From Myxocyprinus asiaticus (taxonomy: Eukaryota > Chordata > Actinopteri > Cypriniformes > Catostomidae): DNA of 64,000 nucleotides. Below are positions 55,130-64,000 of this stretch, piece after piece. A program made the position numbers and the translations under genes. The stretch's first letter is position 1. Every line of letters begins with the position of its first letter. The notes under the pieces are model-generated. The model was not told the DNA's origin. It searched no databases and saw only the letters and a program-made list of their open reading frames with translations. The DNA lies in the NCBI RefSeq assembly GCF_019703515.2, contig NC_059351.1, forward strand, positions 18,569,501 to 18,633,500. The letters are read 5' to 3'.

Positions 55130-56214
55130 CCCTATAAAGCCGGACATATTTTTTTGAAATTACACTGCTTTTAGTATCACTAGACAAACTATAAAAAGAA
55201 TGCTTTTTTTTTCTTCTTTTTTTTTTCATATTTGATATATTAGGCTTTAAAGGTCATTATCCTCCTGAGGCCCAGCAATTATTTATTGTGTAGGACAATT
55301 TTTATTTAAGTTTTTCTTAGCCCATACATGCTACAGTGGTAAATATTTGGGTATTATCAGAGGACTCCCTGGGCTTTTCAAAGATACCAAATGTTTGGGA
55401 GTTTGGCCATGACAACTTCCTCTACTTGGTCTATAAATATGGATTGAAATGTATCACAGTTCAATTCAGCGAATCAAATACAATATGAATAAACTATATT
55501 TTTTTTCAATAAACAAATTTTATCATATGTATTTTATACATCAAACACTATATTGACATTTAAAAAAAGGGAAATTGTAAAACGTTTTTAGCTGGATCTC
55601 TGGAACGTATGGTAAGATGACATCATCATAGCTTGTAATGTAAAATAATGAGATCTTTATAATGCCTGAGCAGGCTGCATATATGAAAATACACAGAAAT
55701 ATATGTTCATACTTTAAATATATTTTATAAAAATTATATGTGAGAATTTTCAAAGCTCCGTGATTTTTGTTTTAGTGGGCTTGAATGGAATGTAATGGTG
55801 ATTGAGAGAAATACCTCAAAAGCCTGTTGTATCATATTTGATGCATGTAATTTCAACTGGCTTTTTCAATAAAATAATATACAAACTTTTAACCAAGCAC
55901 AAGTTGCTTATATTAAGCAAATACTCATTTTAAAATATCAGTAACAATATAATCATTTCTGTTACGTTTACTTTATTAAAATAAGCTGTCATTTATCCCA
56001 ACATAAGAGTCACTTTTCGCGCAAGTCCGCCGCCATTTTAAATGGATTGATATAAACATTGAAACCACATTTTTTCACAAATAACCATTAGATGGTGCCA
56101 TACACATGTGAAACTTACATACCATATGTTTTTTGGCTTGACAGCTTGAACAGAGAGTGAAACAGGAGCTGTCAATCGTTGTGCATCATATTTGATACAC
56201 ACGGCCTTATAGGG
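55130..56214. mobile_element. TTAA-flanked element, CCCTATAAAGCC ends
   Basis: 1,085 bp with TIRs CCCTATAAAGCC/GGCCTTATAGGG, flanked by TTAA (55126-55129 and 56215-56218). No transposase ORF. The TTAA duplication suggests piggyBac-type mobilisation (inference). Confidence 0.82.
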
Positions 56215-56218
56215 TTAA

Positions 56219-57773
<1,555 letters not shown>

Positions 57774-57882
57774 TTATTGACTGAATTATTAGCACTTTAT
57801 CGAGTTATGTTGGCTAAAGGAAACATTGTGACAACAATTAGAATTAATGTAAATGTGCTTTTGGCTTTTTTAAAGCAATTAA

Positions 57883-58739
57883 AGGAATATACTGGGTTCA
57901 ATATTCCAGAATATCAAAAGCTCAATCGACAGCATTTGTGGCATAATGTTGATTACCACAAACAATTATTTTGACATGTCCCTCTTTTTCTTCTTCATCT
58001 AAACAAAAAAAACAAAGATCTGGGAAATAGTGAGGCACTTACAATGGTGAATGGGGCCAATCTGTAAACATTAAAATACTCACCGTTTCAAAAGTATAAC
58101 CACAAGACGTAAACAATATGTGTGCTACCATGATTTTAGTGTGATCAAATATCTTACTAACCTTACTTAAACTGTGTAATATTATATCCAATTTTACAAC
58201 TTTGTGCCATAAACACCAAAACCCTAAAACGACTGTAAAAACAACACTCTCAGATGCACAGGTAAATGTCTAAACCTGCTGGGCATTACTGCCTGCCGCA
58301 CCTCCGCCAGTGCCTTCAGTTGTCCAGCTATGGGGTCATCTGCTGGGAGTCACCTATCACGGATGTTTCACCCGATTAATCCCAGAACATCTCCTGGTGG
58401 TGGGGCAGCGGTCAGAGACATCTCCCTGCCACCCCCCGCAGCTGGACACCGGATCCTCTAGATTGTCTCTCGGTTTACAGCTCAAATAATTCACAAGTAT
58501 TAACAGAAGGATTAGTGTAAATGCTTTAATAAATTATAAGCTTCAGTTTTCTGCCTTTAAACCCTCCAAAAATGGACCCCATTTACTTTCATTGTTAGTG
58601 CATCACTGTAACCTCGATTTTTTTTTTTTTTTTTTTAAAGAAAAGGAGGGACAAGTCAAAATTATTTTTCATGGTAATCAATATTATGCCACAAATGCTG
58701 TCGACTGGGCTTAACTTGTATGGAACCCAGAATATTTCT
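57883..58739. mobile_element. TTAA-flanked MITE, AGGAATATACTGGG family, full length
   Basis: 857 bp with long inverted arms: AGGAATATACTGGGTTCAA, TTTGTGGCATAATGTTGATT on the left and their inverses on the right, ending CCCAGAATATTTCT. TTAA flanks both sides (57879-57882 and 58740-58743). About 58240-58480 is GC-rich and interrupts the usual body. Half copies lie at 34121-34390 and 61572-61960. Confidence 0.88.
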
Positions 58740-58951
58740 TTAAAGCAAAAATCCCATGTTCTATGGAGAGATACGTACCTATTAGATATGTAAGAAAAAA
58801 CATTAATACCATGATATTAGCACTGAATGATGAGTAGTTTAGATATATCAAATACCCCCAAACATGGTGATTTTCGTATGACAGGTCTTGACTCTTGACC
58901 TTTTTGACTGTACCCAACAATTAAAATCATACAACAAATTCATAGATTTAA

Positions 58952-59412
58952 AGGTGCACACAGTAATTCTAATCCAATACACTTTTTGTCAAATTCTGCA
59001 AATATCTCCTCACAGTCTGCTAGCTGTCTGTTCTGTGCATGGGCCTGGCTCTGTAAATGGGACAAAAACAAAGTGGATCTGACTGATCCACACAACACTA
59101 CTCCAGCCAATCAGCAACAGGGGGTGGTTCTTGCGCGTGCACAGGATGGGGGGTGGGGGGCAGAGCGAGAGGGAAATTAATTATAAAAGTGATGGTAAAT
59201 CTGGCTGATGCAAACTTTCTAAACTCCAAGGAGGACAAATGGCTGAGAAACAGACCAAGAGAAAAAGGTCAGATGAATATAAACGAAAAAAAGGGGGATT
59301 ATGATAAGTCGAGGGCGGAGCTTCCAAAGGAGTACTGAAGGGAGGAGTGTGTTTGTTTTGGCAACTGAGTTCAAATATCAACGGTGTTTCTCAGGAATCG
59401 CTGAGTGCACCT
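58952..59412. mobile_element. TTAA-flanked MITE, AGGTGCACACAGTAAT family
   Basis: 461 bp with TIRs AGGTGCACACAGTAATTCT and AGGAATCGCTGAGTGCACCT, flanked by TTAA (58948-58951 and 59413-59416). Includes a purine-rich stretch at 59130-59170. No coding capacity. Confidence 0.85.
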
Positions 59413-59416
59413 TTAA

Positions 59417-61479
<2,063 letters not shown>

Positions 61480-61571
61480 TCAGACTCCATCTGGGTTCCA
61501 CCTGGACTGTGAATAACTTTTTATAAATTAATATAATTATAAACAAAGTGTTTTGTATCTTTGCCTTTTGC

Positions 61572-61678
61572 AAAGGTGTTTTGAAGGAATGTTCTGGATT
61601 TAACACAAGTTAAGATCAATCAACAGCATTAATGTTTATAACCACAAAAATTGGTTTTGTCTAGTCCCTCGTCTGTAG

Positions 61679-61721
<43 letters not shown>

Positions 61722-61960
61722 CCCAGCAAAAATCGTGGTTACTGTATAATTTTTACAACGGAAGTGTATGAGGCCATTCAATCAACATGAAAATACCCAC
61801 TGTTTTCACAAGACACAAATAATATGTGTGTTAACATAATTTTAGTGTGATAAAATCACTTATTAACCTTTTCTAATATCTAAACTAAAATAATATCTAA
61901 ATATCTAATCTGCAACTTTGTTGCTATGACGATGTAACACTGATAAACCCTGTAATCGCA
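61572..61960. mobile_element. Half copy of the AGGAATATTCTGGG MITE
   Basis: Starts AAGGAATGTTCTGGATTTAA and follows the family body (AATCAACAGCATTAATG, then TTAGTGTGATAAAATCACTT) with an (AT)n tract inserted at 61679-61718. The right arm is missing. Confidence 0.7.
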
Positions 61961-62754
61961 GTAACGCCATTATATCCCTTAATTTTTCAGACTAAAATTA
62001 TGTTAACACATACAGAATAATCAGGGCCAGAGTGGTTAATCGGGAGGTTCAGGGGAATTTCCGGCGGGACGGTCAAAAATTGGTTGATGAATAAACTTTC
62101 ATCAACAGTTGCCGACCATTCGTATCGTCCGGTATTTAAGGGATCAGATTTGCATTCCGTATTATCGTGGAAATAGTCTCTACTGTATTTTATCGTCTCA
62201 CACCCAAACAATGAGACAAAATATTTCGTTGTTGTGCCATCAGGTCACTTCATTTGACAGCGGGAGAAGGATCACGGAATATCCAGTGAGAACAGATACT
62301 ATTAGTTGAATGGATGAATGTGCTTCAGGTACAAGATAATCACAAGTTTAATACTGACTGTGGTCTCACAATCTTCATTAATTAATCTCTGAAATCCTCA
62401 TTTCGTGGCATTGCAGAATGATTACAATATTGCTTATTGTCACAAAATAAAAGATTACATGAAGTAAATGAATACAGATGCAACAGCATGACACGGAACG
62501 AAAATAATGGGACTTTACAGCTCTCAAAAGATTTAACTCAACGAAACAAACTGCGCAGGGTGCCTTCAATATTGTAGCATGCACTAAAACCCTCTTAAAG
62601 AGACAGTAACCATATTGCCGCTGTCCATAACATTTATATTCCAAATAAAAGTACAAATGTTTTATTTTTATTGTTGGAAAATAGCACTTTTTATATGGTA
62701 TGTAAAAATGTAAAGACAATCACTCAACCTTCATTGTTTTATGAGCATTTCATT
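61961..62754. other. cyyr1 intron 1, no recognised exon
   Basis: I looked on the minus strand for a signal-peptide exon with a donor of matching phase and found none. Several short ORFs on both strands lack support. Confidence 0.45.
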
Positions 62755-62770
62755 GCTGCACATGTTTTCT

Positions 62771-63205
62771 TTTTTTTTCCCCCCTTTACTCACCAATTTG
62801 GTATGCCCAATTCCCAATGCACTCTAGGTCCTCATAGTGGCGTAGTGACTCGCCTCAATCCAGGTGGCGGAGGACGAATCTCAGTTGCCTCCGCGTCTAA
62901 GACAGTCAATCCACGCATCTTACCACGTGGCTTGTTGACCACGTTACCGCAGAGACCTAGCGCGTGTGGAGGCTCACACTATTCTCCGTAGCATCCACGC
63001 ACAACTCACCACACACCACCGAGAGCGGGAACCACATTATAGCGACCACGAGCAGGTTAACCCAACGTGACTCTACCCAGCCTAGCAACTGGGCCAAGTG
63101 GTTGCTTAGGAAGCCTGACTGGAGTCACTCAGCACGTCCTGGATTTGAACTTGCAACTCCAGGTGTGGTAGTCAGTGTCTTTACTTGCTGAGCTACCCAG
63201 GCCCC
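62771..63205 (-). mobile_element. tRNA-derived SINE, copy 3
   Basis: 435 bp SINE on the minus strand with a perfect 16-bp target duplication GCTGCACATGTTTTCT (62755-62770 and 63206-63221). Read 5'-3' from 63205 it has an A box GGGTAGCTCAGCAAG and a B box AAGTTCAAATCC, like a tRNA gene head, and ends in a T-rich (A-tail) left side. Confidence 0.95.
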
Positions 63206-63362
63206 GCTGCACATGTTTTCTCTGGATCTGTTGCCTTGTTAATTATCTTTAATACAAAGCACTGACAATTTGAAATGTGAGTCTGTACATCTTGAAATAT
63301 TTACGTACAGTTACAATTCTATAGTGTTTTTATTTGCCACAGTAGATAAACATGACATCAAT

Positions 63363-63925
63363 GGGAAAGTTCACCCAAAAATAAAAAATCCATCATTTAC
63401 TCACCCCAATGCCATCCCTGATGTGTAGGACTTTCTTCTGCAGAACACAAAGATTTTTAGAAGAATATCTCAGTTCTGTTGGTCCATACAATGCAAGTGA
63501 ATGGTGGCCAGAAAGTAGAAGCTCCAAAAAGCACATAAAGGCAACATAAAAGTAATCCATAAGACTCCAGTGGTTAAATCCATGTCTTCAGACATGATAT
63601 GATATGTGTATATGAGAAACAGATCGATATTTAAGTGCTTTTTTTTTTTTTTACTATAAATTCTCCTCCCTGCCAGTAGGTCCAAAATCACCAAAAAGAA
63701 CTCTTAGGAGAGAAGAGCCCTTAGGAAAGTGAAAGTGGAGATTAATAGTAAAAAATGGATATTGATCTTTTTCTCAATGCTTCTCATTCAATTGCATTGA
63801 AAGAAACAACAGAATATTCTTCTAAAAATCTTCGTTTGTGTTCTGCAGATGAAAGAAATTCATACACATCTGTGATGGCATTAGGGTGAGAAAATGATGG
63901 GATAATTTTCATTTTGGAGTTTTTA
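63363..63925. mobile_element. AAGTTCACCCAAAAAT fold-back MITE
   Basis: Left end GGGAAAGTTCACCCAAAAAT, inner inverted ACTTTCTTCTGCAGAACACA and TGTGTTCTGCAGATGAAAGA, right side ending TAATTTTCATTTTGGAG. The outermost right end is eroded. It is a larger relative of the element at 1163-1359. Confidence 0.75.
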
Positions 63926-64000
63926 CAATTGATGCAATAAAGTCTTATGTCAGAAAGAGAAAATCAAAGTGAATGCCATATGTGGTATAAAGACATGGAG

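Noticed and set aside
61987..62211. Candidate cyyr1 exon 1
   Set aside because: No signal-peptide hydrophobic core and no donor site in the phase required by exon 2.
63130..63205. A tRNA gene
   Set aside because: A and B boxes belong to the head of a SINE with target duplications; the cloverleaf is degenerate.

Overview
This window is vertebrate nuclear DNA from a ray-finned fish, most likely an otophysan/cypriniform. The clues are spliced vertebrate genes, GT-AG introns, long (CA)n and (TA)n microsatellites, and a dense load of Tc1/mariner, hAT, TTAA-type and DIRS elements plus tRNA-derived SINEs of the kind common in carp-like fishes. The species call is an inference; no operons, RBSs or CRISPR arrays are expected or seen.

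Two host genes lie head-to-tail on the minus strand, in the order also seen at human APP-CYYR1. (1) An amyloid precursor protein gene (app) contributes its first seven exons: signal peptide exon at 50100-50159, then 27066-27233, 19062-19191, 18858-18970, 15963-16153, 9380-9591 and the Kunitz exon at 1400-1567. These encode the signal peptide, growth-factor-like domain, copper-binding domain, acidic region and Kunitz domain. The E2, transmembrane and amyloid-beta exons would lie off the left edge. (2) A cysteine/tyrosine-rich protein 1 gene (cyyr1) contributes three exons: 61304-61403, 57593-57753 and 51742-51875 with the stop codon. The cyyr1 stop lies only about 1.6 kb upstream of the app start codon. 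All splice junctions join in frame.

Nearly everything else is intronic or intergenic and built from transposons. app intron 6 (1.6-9.4 kb) holds a Tc1 element with an intact DD34E transposase, decayed Tc1 relatives, a chimeric element and a SINE. Intron 5 (9.6-16 kb) holds a DIRS tyrosine-recombinase retrotransposon with recognisable inverted termini and internal complementary region, broken by a hAT insertion. Intron 4 is half a 1.3 kb minisatellite. Intron 2 (19.2-27 kb) holds a second DIRS relic carrying a TAA-flanked MITE and a Tc1. Intron 1 (27.2-50.1 kb) is a mosaic of LINE, Tc1, hAT, SINE and MITE insertions and minisatellites. The cyyr1 introns hold a second, inactivated copy of the 1.7 kb Tc1 and several TTAA-flanked MITEs.

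The best leads are a Kunitz domain with Gln at the inhibitory P1 position, an open Tc1 transposase with a near-identical dead sibling, and datable nested insertions in the two DIRS relics. I found no convincing new molecular system.
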